A stretch of 64,000 nt of DNA from Acidimicrobiales bacterium (GTDB lineage: Bacteria > Actinomycetota > Acidimicrobiia > Acidimicrobiales > JAVJTC01), in contig JAVJTC010000011.1 in the NCBI GenBank assembly GCA_040219085.1, positions 21,668-85,667 of the forward strand, written 5' to 3'. The notes beneath the pieces are model-generated. The model had not been told where the DNA came from. It did not search any database and saw nothing but the letters and a program-made list of their open reading frames with translations. Each line of letters opens with the position of its first letter. The first letter of the stretch is position 1. The position numbers and the translations under genes were made by a program. Of the stretch, positions 1 to 7,251 are shown one piece after another.

Positions 1-280
1 GGATGCCGGCGAGGAACTTGTTGCCGAGACCCTCGCCCTTGCTCGCACCCTCGACGAGACCCCCGATGTCGGTGAACTGCACGCTCGCCGGCACGACGTT
101 GCGCGACCCGCTCATCTCGGCCAGTTGATCCAGGCGACCGTCGGGCACCTTGGCCACCCCGACGTTGGGGTCGGTGGTCGCGAAGGCGTAGGGCGCCGCG
201 AGGGCGCCGCCTCCCGCCAGGGCGTTGTACAGGGACGACTTCCCGGCATTGGGAAGACCGACGAATCCGAAGCGCTCCAC
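1..280 (-). CDS. ychF: Ribosome-binding ATPase YchF (5' part, cut by window edge)
   Basis: This is the N-terminal part (93 codons) of the Obg-family GTPase-fold ATPase YchF, which binds ribosomes. Reading from a GTG at 280, the protein begins VERFGFVGLPNAGKSSLYNA, whose GLPNAGKSS is the P-loop. The switch/G3 region follows as QFTDIGGLVEGASKGEGLGN, typical of YchF. The C-terminal coiled-coil and TGS domains lie outside the window. A TACCCT box ends nine bases before the GTG. The gene diverges from the PHP-domain gene. The family is clear; GTG is the only suitable start I see. Confidence 0.93.
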   Translation of the reverse strand, partial: MERFGFVGLPNAGKSSLYNALAGGGALAAPYAFATTDPNVGVAKVPDGRLDQLAEMSGSRNVVPASVQFTDIGGLVEGASKGEGLGNKFLAGI

Positions 281-289
281 GAGGCGCGC

Positions 290-295
290 AGGGTA
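290..295 (-). promoter_or_regulatory. Putative -10 box of ychF
   Basis: TACCCT on the minus strand ends nine bases before the GTG start at 280. It fits the actinobacterial TAnnnT -10 consensus and implies a leaderless or nearly leaderless transcript. Confidence 0.4.
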
Positions 296-320
296 CCGGC
301 GTGCGAACCCGGGTCGTCGT

Positions 321-326
321 TAGGCT
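321..326 (+). promoter_or_regulatory. Putative -10 box of the PHP-domain gene
   Basis: TAGGCT ends six bases before the GTG at 333, so transcription would start at or next to the start codon (leaderless). Confidence 0.5.
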
Positions 327-332
327 CGGATC

Positions 333-1379
333 GTGTCCCCCGACGTGAGCGCAGTGCCCGGACCCGTGGCGGCGGCGCTGGGCGCGCTCGGGCGCTGCGT
401 GTACCTGCTCGACCGCTCCCTGGCACCGTCGGCGAAGGTGCGGGCCTTCCAGCGCGCCGCTCAGATCGTCACCGACCTCGGCGACGCCGCGCTGACGGCG
501 AGGGTGACGGCCGCCACGCTCACGGACGTCGACGGGATCGGTCCGAGCACCGGTTCGGTCATCGCCGACGCCGTGCTCGGTCGACCCGGCACGTACCTCG
601 CGGACCTCGAGGAGCGCTCGACGGTGACCGCCGAGGTGGGCGGGGAACTACTCGCCCGGCTCCGCGGGGACTGCCACACGCACTCGGTGTGGTCCGACGG
701 CGGCGCGCCGATCGACGCGATGGCCGACGCGGCAACCTCCCTCGGCCGCGACTACATCGTCGTCACCGACCACTCGGCGCGCCTGACGATCGCCCACGGC
801 CTCGACGAGGAACGTCTCGCGGCGCAACTCGACGAGATCGAGTCGCTCAACTCCCGGCTGGCACCGTTCCGCATCCTCACGGGAATGGAGGTCGACATCC
901 TCGCCGATGGCACGCTGGACCTCTCGGGGGAGATGTTGGCGCGCCTGGACCTGGTCGTCGCCAGCGTCCACTCGAAGCTCTCGATGCCGCCCGCCGAGAT
1001 GACCCGACGCCTCGTCTCGGCCGTGGCGAGTCCCCACACCGACGTGCTGGGACATCCGACGAACCGCAAGGTGGTCGGGCGCGGCCGCCCGCCGAGTGAC
1101 TTCGACGCCGACGTCGTCTTCGCCGCGTGCGCCCGCTTCGACACCGCGGTCGAGATCAACTGCCGCCCCGAGCGACTGGACCCTCCCGACGACATGATCC
1201 GGACGGCAGCGCAGTGGGGGTGCCGCTTCGCAATCGACACCGACGCCCACGCCCCCGGTCAGCTCGAATGGCTCGCGTACGGCGCCGACAAGGCCACCCG
1301 GGCCGGGGTCGAACCTGCAGCCGTCGTGAACACGATGGACGCCGATGAACTCCTCGCCTGGACGGCATCGCACGGCTGA
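333..1379 (+). CDS. PHP-domain metal-dependent phosphoesterase (PolX-type)
   Basis: The 348-residue protein resembles the C-terminal half of family X DNA polymerases (PolX) without the nucleotidyltransferase. Residues 60-80 form a helix-hairpin-helix (GIGPSTG) that could contact DNA. From about residue 112 a PHP domain begins, with the metal motif DCHTHS (113-118), VTDHS (144-148), a SVHSK segment, GHPTNR and a final DTDAH. PHP domains are trinuclear-metal phosphoesterases or nucleases. The exact substrate is unknown; a DNA 3'-end or phosphatase role is inferred from the HhH-PHP pairing. The start is a GTG six bases after a -10 box, so no leader is expected. Confidence 0.8.
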   Translation: MSPDVSAVPGPVAAALGALGRCVYLLDRSLAPSAKVRAFQRAAQIVTDLGDAALTARVTAATLTDVDGIGPSTGSVIADAVLGRPGTYLADLEERSTVTAEVGGELLARLRGDCHTHSVWSDGGAPIDAMADAATSLGRDYIVVTDHSARLTIAHGLDEERLAAQLDEIESLNSRLAPFRILTGMEVDILADGTLDLSGEMLARLDLVVASVHSKLSMPPAEMTRRLVSAVASPHTDVLGHPTNRKVVGRGRPPSDFDADVVFAACARFDTAVEINCRPERLDPPDDMIRTAAQWGCRFAIDTDAHAPGQLEWLAYGADKATRAGVEPAAVVNTMDADELLAWTASHG

Positions 1380-1384
1380 GTCGC

Positions 1385-1390
1385 TACCCT
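1385..1390 (+). promoter_or_regulatory. Putative -10 box of the bL37 gene
   Basis: TACCCT lies eight bases before the ATG at 1399 and would give the tiny ribosomal gene its own nearly leaderless promoter. Confidence 0.4.
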
Positions 1391-1398
1391 CCGCACCC

Positions 1399-1488
1399 AT
1401 GTCGAAGAAGACGCAGAAGAGAAGGGCGAAGGCCCGCCGCTCCAAGGCCAACCACGGCCGCAAGCCGAACGCGGGTCGTAACTCCTGA
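1399..1488 (+). CDS. Small ribosomal protein bL37 (actinobacterial)
   Basis: A 29-residue, extremely basic protein begins MSKKTQKRRAKARR and ends SKANHGRKPNAGRNS. The segment KANHGRKPNA corresponds to the (K/A)ANHGKRPNA signature of the actinobacterial 50S mini-protein bL37, known from mycobacterial ribosomes. It should bind 23S rRNA. The gene lies 20 bases after the PHP gene, has its own TACCCT box and is followed by a stable hairpin. It is too short for ordinary gene finders. The match is from remembered family sequences and was not searched. Confidence 0.75.
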   Translation: MSKKTQKRRAKARRSKANHGRKPNAGRNS

Positions 1489-1495
1489 CCCTCCC

Positions 1496-1522
1496 GCCGT
1501 CGGGTGCCATCACCCCGACGGC
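1496..1522. terminator. Hairpin between convergent genes
   Basis: GCCGTCGGGTG pairs with CACCCCGACGGC around a CCAT loop with one bulge. It lies eight bases after the bL37 stop and 13 bases before the stop of the convergent phosphoesterase gene, so it could end transcription from both sides. There is no T-tract, as is common in high-GC actinobacteria. Confidence 0.6.
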
Positions 1523-1535
1523 AGGCGACCCCGGC

Positions 1536-2336
1536 TCAGATGTCGCCGAGGTCGAAGGTCTTGACGTCGTCGATGGGTGCGAGGTGCGTGGTGAGCGCCT
1601 CCCCGTCGTACCAGTGGAGGTGGAACCCGGGCTGTTCCGCGCTCAGCCAGGCGCCCAGCCCGTCCAGCCCGAGGCCGATGTGGTGCGCGGTGGAGGGGCA
1701 CACGCTGACCGGCACCCCGCCGAGCGATGTGTGGATGGACCGGTGGATGTGACCAGACGCCAGCCGTAGCACGTTGGGATGGGCCTCGAGGACCATCCGC
1801 AGCAGGCGGCGCGACTCGTGGGTCATGCCGAAGCGGTCCATGAACTCGATGCCCGTGGCGAAGGGCGGATGGTGGGTGAACACGATCACCGGTCGGCCGG
1901 CCAGATCCGTCAGTCGTTCGTCGAGCCATGCCACGTGGGACTCGTCGAACACGGCGGCCTGGGTGCTCACGTGACTCGTGTCGATTGCGAGGACGACCAG
2001 TTCGCCGAGGTCCACCTGCTGGTGCAGCGGGGCCTGCGTCCCGGCCAGTCGGTAGCGGGGCGGGGCGAGGCTTGCGAGGAGTCGGGCGTCGTCGTGGTTC
2101 CCCGGCATGAGGGTCGCATCGATCTCGAGGGGATCGAGCAGATCGAAGAGGATCTCGTACTCCTGTGCCGTCGCGTCCTCCACCAGATCCCCTGAGATCA
2201 CCACGTGGTCGATCCGGGGGGCGAAACGGTTCAGCGCGCCGACGGCCGCCTCGAGACACACGTTGGTGTCCATGAACCGCCGCACCAGGGACCCGTCGGT
2301 CGATACGTGGAGATCACTGATCTGCGCGACGAGCAT
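1536..2336 (-). CDS. Calcineurin-like phosphodiesterase (CpdA/GpdQ type)
   Basis: The 266-residue protein has the complete class III phosphodiesterase metal set: ISDLH at the N-terminus (D8, H10), VISGD ending at D50, PGNHDD (N80, H81), FTHHPP and SGHIHRS near the C-terminus. This family hydrolyses cyclic nucleotides or glycerophosphodiesters with two metal ions. There is no signal peptide, so it is cytoplasmic. Adenosine-salvage genes elsewhere in the window make a cyclic AMP role conceivable, but the substrate cannot be told from sequence. The ATG at 2336 places the first metal motif at the normal distance from the N-terminus. Confidence 0.82.
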   Translation of the reverse strand: MLVAQISDLHVSTDGSLVRRFMDTNVCLEAAVGALNRFAPRIDHVVISGDLVEDATAQEYEILFDLLDPLEIDATLMPGNHDDARLLASLAPPRYRLAGTQAPLHQQVDLGELVVLAIDTSHVSTQAAVFDESHVAWLDERLTDLAGRPVIVFTHHPPFATGIEFMDRFGMTHESRRLLRMVLEAHPNVLRLASGHIHRSIHTSLGGVPVSVCPSTAHHIGLGLDGLGAWLSAEQPGFHLHWYDGEALTTHLAPIDDVKTFDLGDI

Positions 2337-2476
2337 CGGATGGTCCGGGGGGTCGGCTTCGGCTGGTGCACCAGTACACCGGCAACCACCCGCGTTCGCA
2401 ATGTCGGGGCCGTGCCCTCACGATGCCCTCCCGACGGGTGATGCTGTTCCCCGCGGGTGATGTCGGTCCAGGCGGG

Positions 2477-2482
2477 TAGGGT
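2477..2482 (+). promoter_or_regulatory. Putative -10 box upstream of the 2490 gene
   Basis: TAGGGT ends seven bases before the ATG at 2490. This supports that ATG, rather than the upstream GTG at 2457, as the start of a leaderless message. Confidence 0.45.
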
Positions 2483-2489
2483 CGCAGAG

Positions 2490-3065
2490 ATGCTCGACCA
2501 CGTCTTCACCGACGCGATCGACGCGCTACGGGTGGCGATGGAAGAGGCCCGCCTCGAACGCCAGGCTCTCGAGGAGCGCTTCCAGGCCGACGTCCTCCTC
2601 GGCGACATCACGTGGGAGACCACCTACGGGCTGCCGGGCGAGGGCACACCTCCCCGGGCACGCGCCGACGTGCGCCTCGACTGGACGACCTGGTCACAGA
2701 CCGCGTACCGGGACTGGATCCTCGGGACCGAGATCGACGAACCCCCCAGGATCGACGTCGAGGTGACCTACCGTGTGCAGAGCCTCGACTCGCCACCGGA
2801 CCCTCAGCGCCTCCTGGCAGCCATGCCGGCCGTGAGCCCCATCCTCGGCACCGAGGAACTCGACCGGTCCGGCCCCACCATCGAGGCCTCCTACACGGAC
2901 GGACTCGACGCGGTCAGCCATGCCGTCGAGGTCACCTACGAGGGCAGCTACCCCCTCGACGAGGAGGCGCTCGGGGACGGCTCCACCCTGGACAAGCACT
3001 TCTCCGCGATGGGCGGATGGATCGCGTCGACGCTGGTGACGCTGAGCGACATCGTCCTCGACTGA
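2490..3065 (+). CDS. Hypothetical cytoplasmic protein
   Basis: I do not recognise this 191-residue acidic protein (MLDHVFTDAIDALRVAMEEA...). It has no signal peptide or membrane segment. The N-terminus is a likely amphipathic helix rich in Glu/Arg (residues 1-30), followed by alternating beta-like stretches such as VDVEVTYRVQSL. An upstream in-frame GTG at 2457 would add eleven residues, but a TAGGGT box seven bases before the ATG at 2490 favours the shorter form. It stands alone, convergent to the dienoyl-CoA isomerase gene. Codon use is like that of its neighbours. Confidence 0.65.
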   Translation: MLDHVFTDAIDALRVAMEEARLERQALEERFQADVLLGDITWETTYGLPGEGTPPRARADVRLDWTTWSQTAYRDWILGTEIDEPPRIDVEVTYRVQSLDSPPDPQRLLAAMPAVSPILGTEELDRSGPTIEASYTDGLDAVSHAVEVTYEGSYPLDEEALGDGSTLDKHFSAMGGWIASTLVTLSDIVLD

Positions 3066-3085
3066 GCGAGTTTCGGGCGATCCCC

Positions 3086-3949
3086 TCAGAAGACGGGGCG
3101 TTCGGGTGGGAGGTCGGCGAAGTCGCCGTCGCGTCCTTCGGCATGGGCGGTCATCGCCTCGGCCATCTCCTCGGGCGAGAGCATCCCCGCCTGCCACAGC
3201 GCCACATGGTCGAGGGCCTCGACCACCCCGTGGTCCCGCGCGTAGCGAACCGCGACCTTCGACCCGTGCACGACCGCCGGGGACTTCGTCGCTATCTCGG
3301 CGGCGATGGCGAGCACACCCTCGACGAGTCGGCGGTGGTCCTCGAACACGGCGTTGACGAGTCCGAGCCGCAGTGCCTCGTCGGCGCTGAGGCGTCGTCC
3401 CGTGTAGGCGAGCTCACGCGTCATGCCGTCACCGATCAGGCCGGGCAGTCGCTGCAGCGAACCGAGGTCGGCGACCAGGCCGATGTTCGTCTCCTGGACG
3501 GTGAAGAACGCGTCGGTCGTGCAGTAGCGCATGTCGCAGGCGGCCGCGAGATCCAACGCTCCGCCGACACACCCCCCCTGGATGGCGGCCAGGACCGGCA
3601 TCCGCGCGTGCTCGACCGTCGAGATCGCATGTTGGAGTTCACGAACCAGGTGCGCGAACGCGAGTCCCCGCGCCGCGCCACTCGCGGCAGTGGCCGGTTC
3701 GAACGGAGACGGCTCGTCGGAGGAACCTGTGAAGACCGCCAGGTCCATCCCCGAACAGAAGTGGCGCCCCTCGGCCGAGATGACCAGCGCCCGTGCCCGC
3801 CCCGACGCGGAGATGCGCTCCACGACGGCGGGGAGCTCACGCCACATCGCAGGCGTCATCGAGTTGAGCTCGTCGGGACGGTTCAGCACGAGGTGCGCGA
3901 CCTTCCCGTCCGCGCCGTGGCCCCTGATCTCGAAGGTCTCGTAGCTCAT
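3086..3949 (-). CDS. Delta(3,5)-delta(2,4)-dienoyl-CoA isomerase (ECH1-like crotonase)
   Basis: This 287-residue crotonase-fold enzyme moves double bonds during degradation of unsaturated fatty acyl-CoA. The CoA oxyanion segments are SAEGRHFCSGMDL (near 58-70) and IQGGCVGGALDLAAACDMRY (123-142). D133, E153 (VQETNIG) and D161 (VADLG) have the same 20- and 8-residue spacings as the three acidic residues of mammalian ECH1, and the stretch TDAFFTVQ...LQRLP is ECH1-like. These residues separate it from plain enoyl-CoA hydratase. It is the last gene of the TetR operon; its ATG overlaps the preceding stop (ATGA). Fatty acid or steroid side-chain catabolism is the likely pathway. Confidence 0.85.
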   Translation of the reverse strand: MSYETFEIRGHGADGKVAHLVLNRPDELNSMTPAMWRELPAVVERISASGRARALVISAEGRHFCSGMDLAVFTGSSDEPSPFEPATAASGAARGLAFAHLVRELQHAISTVEHARMPVLAAIQGGCVGGALDLAAACDMRYCTTDAFFTVQETNIGLVADLGSLQRLPGLIGDGMTRELAYTGRRLSADEALRLGLVNAVFEDHRRLVEGVLAIAAEIATKSPAVVHGSKVAVRYARDHGVVEALDHVALWQAGMLSPEEMAEAMTAHAEGRDGDFADLPPERPVF

Positions 3950-5088
3950 CGAGGACTCATCGGCGGTCGGGGGCCGACACTGAACGCATCGAGTTCCGCC
4001 TCGGTGTCGGGCCAGTCCTCGAACTCGAGCACGCCGATCTCACCGAACTTCGTACGTAGCCAGCCGTCGCCGGCGTCGAGGAGGCCGAGCTTGGAGCAGT
4101 TGGGGACGATCTTCGAGAACAGCATCCGCTGGAACGCCTGGCGCTCCGGCGGCAGGGCGAGCATCCGCTCCACCATCGGACGCACGGGGACCCCCATGCG
4201 TTCGTAGACCTCCTGTTGGAGGAAGCGGTCCCTCATCCGTACGGCCGCCTCGAAGGCGAACTCCTGGCGCTCGCGGATCTCGGCGGCGCTCAGCTGCTCG
4301 TAGACCTCCGACAGCGACAGGACACCGAAGGCGACGTGGCGGGCCTCGTCGCGCATGACCAGTCGGAGCAGCTCACGCAGCAGCGGCTCGGCGGTGACCT
4401 CCCGCATGAAGCCGAAGGCGGCCAGGGCAAGTCCCTCGACCATGATCTGCATGCCGAGGTAGGTCATGTCCCAACGGCTGTCGGAGAGAATCTCGTCGAG
4501 GAGCGATCCGAGGTGCGGCGAAATCGGGTAACGGTCACCGAGCTTGGTTTCGAGATACCGGCCGAAGACCTCGACGTGGCGGGCCTCGTCCACGACCTGG
4601 GTGGCGGCATAGAACTTCGCGTCGATCCACGGCACGGTCTCGACGATCTTGGCTGTACACAACAACGCGCCCTGCTCGCCGTGGAGGAACTGGCTCATCC
4701 GCCACACGACGGACTCGACACCGAAGCGCTCCCACTCGGCGTCTCCCCAGTTGTGCAACGGCGAGGACCGGTCACCTGCGATGTCGTCGCGCGTGGGAGG
4801 CAGCTCCTCTTCCATCTGACCGAGGATGGTGGTCGGGTCGACCTCGATGGACCAGTCGAGATCGGTCGACGCGTTCCACTGCGAGACCTTCGCCTTCTCG
4901 TAGAGCCGGTCGAGCCGGGGCCTCGCACCCTTGTCGTAGTCCCAGGTGAATGTCGCGGGCGCCGGATCCGCAACAGCGTGCAGACCGGCCCCGTCGCCGG
5001 CGGCGGTCTCGCATGCGGCGACGATCGCGTCGACGTCGTCGACGCAGGCACGGCCGAGGATCTCGGCGTCGCTACGTCGCATCGTCAC
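3946..5088 (-). CDS. Diiron ferritin-like domain protein
   Basis: The 380-residue protein has a four-helix diiron site: E138 (HGEQG), E168 and H171 (DEARHVE), E218 (VEGLAL), E248 and H251 (RDEARHVAFG). This complete 4-Glu/2-His set resembles R2-like oxidases and AurF-type N-oxygenases. The reaction is probably an oxygen-dependent oxidation or desaturation of a lipid or CoA-linked substrate, given the dienoyl-CoA isomerase encoded next to it. It lacks membrane segments. The start at 5088 overlaps the TetR gene by 17 bases; an ATG two codons further in is also possible. The family is clear, the substrate is not. Confidence 0.75.
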   Translation of the reverse strand: MTMRRSDAEILGRACVDDVDAIVAACETAAGDGAGLHAVADPAPATFTWDYDKGARPRLDRLYEKAKVSQWNASTDLDWSIEVDPTTILGQMEEELPPTRDDIAGDRSSPLHNWGDAEWERFGVESVVWRMSQFLHGEQGALLCTAKIVETVPWIDAKFYAATQVVDEARHVEVFGRYLETKLGDRYPISPHLGSLLDEILSDSRWDMTYLGMQIMVEGLALAAFGFMREVTAEPLLRELLRLVMRDEARHVAFGVLSLSEVYEQLSAAEIRERQEFAFEAAVRMRDRFLQQEVYERMGVPVRPMVERMLALPPERQAFQRMLFSKIVPNCSKLGLLDAGDGWLRTKFGEIGVLEFEDWPDTEAELDAFSVGPRPPMSPR

Positions 5089-5716
5089 CCCCGGCCGCAG
5101 CGGTGGCCGCGACGAGCCGGCCGATCAGCTGGTCCCACCCGTCGTGGGAGGGGGTGGCGACGCCGACACTGGCGATGAGTGCCGACCCGAAGGCGAGTGA
5201 CAGCGAGAACGCCACGACCGCCGCCGTGTCGACCGTGACGTCGACCGTGCCGGCGAGCTTCGCCCGCTCGACGAGGTCGCCCAGGCGTCGGCCCGCCTCA
5301 TCGACGTGTTGGCGCAGGAGGTCGGCGAACGCAGGTTCACGCCGGGCCAGGGCGAAGGCCTCCAGCAGGAGGGAGTTGGCCCCCACGTCGCCGCTGACGA
5401 GTCCCTCGCCGAGACGGGTGAGGATCTCGGTGGGCTCGAGGTCGAGGCGTACCAGTTCAGCGAGGTCTCGGGTGAGGTTGGCGTCCACCGCTGCCGCGAG
5501 CAGCGCCGCCTTCCCGTCGAATCGCGAGTAGATGGCGCCCGTGGTGACGCCCGCGCGGGCGGCGATGTCGGCCACGCCGGCCCGCTCGTAGCCGCGTTCC
5601 GCGAAAAGCTGCGCGGCCGCTGCAACCAGGGAGACACCGAGGTCGTCGCCGGGCCCGTCCGGCGACGTGGCCGTCTGGTCGATCATGACAGAAGACCCTG
5701 GACCCGGGGCGCTCAC
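5072..5716 (-). CDS. TetR-family transcriptional repressor
   Basis: The 214-residue regulator has the classic TetR helix-turn-helix at about residues 48-68 (VADIAARAGVTTGAIYSRF) and a helical ligand-binding C-terminus. It is the first gene of a three-gene operon with the diiron protein and the dienoyl-CoA isomerase, so it probably represses its own operon until a fatty acyl or CoA ligand binds. A GTG at 5716 lies seven bases after a possible -10 (TTATCG) inside a perfect palindrome, which supports a leaderless start there. An ATG at 5686 is the alternative. Confidence 0.85.
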   Translation of the reverse strand: MSAPGPGSSVMIDQTATSPDGPGDDLGVSLVAAAAQLFAERGYERAGVADIAARAGVTTGAIYSRFDGKAALLAAAVDANLTRDLAELVRLDLEPTEILTRLGEGLVSGDVGANSLLLEAFALARREPAFADLLRQHVDEAGRRLGDLVERAKLAGTVDVTVDTAAVVAFSLSLAFGSALIASVGVATPSHDGWDQLIGRLVAATAAAGGDDAT

Positions 5717-5724
5717 ATGGCGAC

Positions 5725-5740
5725 GATAACGCTCGTTATC
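5725..5740. promoter_or_regulatory. TetR operator palindrome
   Basis: GATAACG and CGTTATC form a perfect inverted repeat with a two-base centre, eight bases before the TetR GTG start. Size and shape match operators of autoregulating TetR repressors, and the site overlaps the probable -10 region. Confidence 0.75.
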
Positions 5741-5797
5741 CCACCGGTCCAGCGTCCGTGGCCGCTACCGCCCTCTCCACCATCGCCCACACGTGCC

Positions 5798-5824
5798 GTG
5801 ACAGGCGTGTGACGACCATGTGAC
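5798..5824 (+). promoter_or_regulatory. Triple GTGAC direct repeat, 11-bp period
   Basis: GTGAC occurs at 5798, 5809 and 5820, separated each time by exactly six bases. Direct repeats of 11 bp are the binding pattern of OmpR-type regulators such as GlnR and PhoP in actinobacteria (GlnR: gTnAc-n6-GaAAc). The site is 110 bases upstream of the nucleoside transporter operon and about 80 bases upstream of the TetR start on the other strand. Nitrogen or phosphate control of nucleoside uptake is inferred. Confidence 0.5.
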
Positions 5825-5933
5825 AGGGGCGACTGCGACCGACGAACTGCTCGTTCGGCGACTACGGTCACCCAACTACACATATTGACGTCCACGCGGC
5901 TGTACCGCCGCCGTGTGGAAGGAGAGAGAACGA

Positions 5934-7148
5934 ATGCGCAAGCGATTGATGATGTTGCTCGGGCTGTTGTTGGCGTTCAGTCTCATCGCCGCGGCCTGCG
6001 GCGACGACGACGACGACACCTCGGCCGGCGGTGACGACGGCACCACGGAACCATCCGACGACGGCACCGAAGAGCCCTCCGACGACGGCACCGAAGAACC
6101 CTCCGACGACGGCACCGCTGAACCCACCGACGACGGCACCGAAGAGCCCTCCGACGACGGCACCGAAGAGCCCTCCGACGACGGCGACGAGCCGATGATG
6201 GACGGCAGCGACACCACGATCGGTCTCGTCTTCGACACCACCGGCCGTGGCGACCAGTCGTTCAACGACTCGGCCGCCTCCGGCGTGGACCGCGCCGTCG
6301 AGGACTTCGGCATCTCGTTCAACGAGGCCACCCCGAACCCTGACGGCTCGAACCGCCCTGAGCTGCTTCAGCTCGCCGCGGAGAACTCCAACCTCGTCTT
6401 CGGCGTGGGCTTCCTGTTCGCCGAGTCCATCGGCACCGTGGCGGAGAACAACCCCGACACGAACTTCGCCGGTATCGACGTGTTCGTGCCCGATGCCCCG
6501 GACAACCTGGCCCAGATCTCCTTCGCCGAGGAGCAGGGCTCGTTCCTGGTCGGCGTGGCCGCCGCGCTCAAGTCCGAGACCGGCAACGTCGGGTTCATCG
6601 GTGGCGTCAACATCGGCCTGATCCAGAAGTTCCAGGCCGGCTTCGAGGCCGGCGTGGCCGCGGTCGACCCGTCCATCACGGTGCAGGTCCAGTACATCTC
6701 CGAGCCGCCGGACGACTCCGGCTTCGGCGATCCCGCTTCGGCCCGCGTCATCGCCACGTCCATGTACGAGAGCGGCGCTGACGTCATCTACCACGCCGCC
6801 GGTGGTTCCGGTGGTGGCCTCTTCGAGGCCGCCCGTGAGTACTCCGAGGCCGAGGGTTCGAAGGTCTGGGCGATCGGTGTGGACTCCGATCAGTACCTGA
6901 CGGCTGACCCCGAGGTCCAGGAGTACATCCTGACGTCGATGCTCAAGCGGGTCGACAACGCCGTCTACGCGACGATCGAGGCGCAGGTGGCCGGCGAGTT
7001 CGTCGGAGGCTTCACCGCATTCGACCTCGAGAGCGGTGGTATCGATGTCAGCACCTCCGGTGGCTTCATCGACGACATCCTCCCGCAGATCGAGGACTAC
7101 AAGGCCCAGATCATCGCGGGCGACATCGTGGTCCCAGCCGAACTCTGA
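5934..7148 (+). CDS. BMP-family nucleoside-binding lipoprotein (PnrA/Med)
   Basis: The 404-residue receptor feeds the ABC importer encoded just downstream. The ATG at 5934 follows a strong AAGGAGAGAG ribosome site and gives a lipoprotein signal peptide with the lipobox IAAAC (Cys22). An acidic linker of repeated DDGTEEPS-like units (about 23-88) precedes the binding domain. That domain starts IGLVFDTTGRGDQSFND, the BMP/PnrA nucleoside-binding signature, and ends with an IIAGDIVVPAEL tail. PnrA-type proteins bind purine nucleosides, which suits the neighbouring cdd, deoA, add and psuG genes. It is anchored outside the membrane. Confidence 0.92.
   Translation: MRKRLMMLLGLLLAFSLIAAACGDDDDDTSAGGDDGTTEPSDDGTEEPSDDGTEEPSDDGTAEPTDDGTEEPSDDGTEEPSDDGDEPMMDGSDTTIGLVFDTTGRGDQSFNDSAASGVDRAVEDFGISFNEATPNPDGSNRPELLQLAAENSNLVFGVGFLFAESIGTVAENNPDTNFAGIDVFVPDAPDNLAQISFAEEQGSFLVGVAAALKSETGNVGFIGGVNIGLIQKFQAGFEAGVAAVDPSITVQVQYISEPPDDSGFGDPASARVIATSMYESGADVIYHAAGGSGGGLFEAAREYSEAEGSKVWAIGVDSDQYLTADPEVQEYILTSMLKRVDNAVYATIEAQVAGEFVGGFTAFDLESGGIDVSTSGGFIDDILPQIEDYKAQIIAGDIVVPAEL
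6030..6185 (+). repeat. 24-bp in-frame tandem repeat
   Basis: Six 24-base units plus a partial one follow the pattern TCCGACGACGGCACCGAAGA + GCCC. They encode the eight-residue acidic unit SDDGTEEP between the lipid anchor and the binding domain of the BMP receptor. Near-identity of the units suggests recent slippage and possible length variation between strains. Confidence 0.85.
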
Positions 7149-7180
7149 TGACCTGAGTAGGGCTGAACCAGCATGACATC

Positions 7181-7208
7181 GTGGGGCCGGACTAATGTCC
7201 GGCCCCAC
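7181..7208 (+). terminator. Intra-operon hairpin after the receptor gene
   Basis: GTGGGGCCGGAC and GTCCGGCCCCAC form a perfect 12-bp stem with a TAAT loop, 33 bases after the receptor stop and 44 bases before the ATPase ATG. It probably ends part of the transcripts or protects the receptor mRNA 3' end, giving more receptor than transporter. Confidence 0.7.
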
Positions 7209-7251
7209 GTGCGTTTCGGTAGCAACCTGTGAGGAACCCGACGGGCCGGTG

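Noticed and set aside
5843..5857. CGAAC-TGCTC-GTTCG inverted repeat as an operator of the nucleoside operon
   Set aside because: Arms of only five bases are expected often by chance in such sequence; the GTGAC triplet is a stronger candidate.
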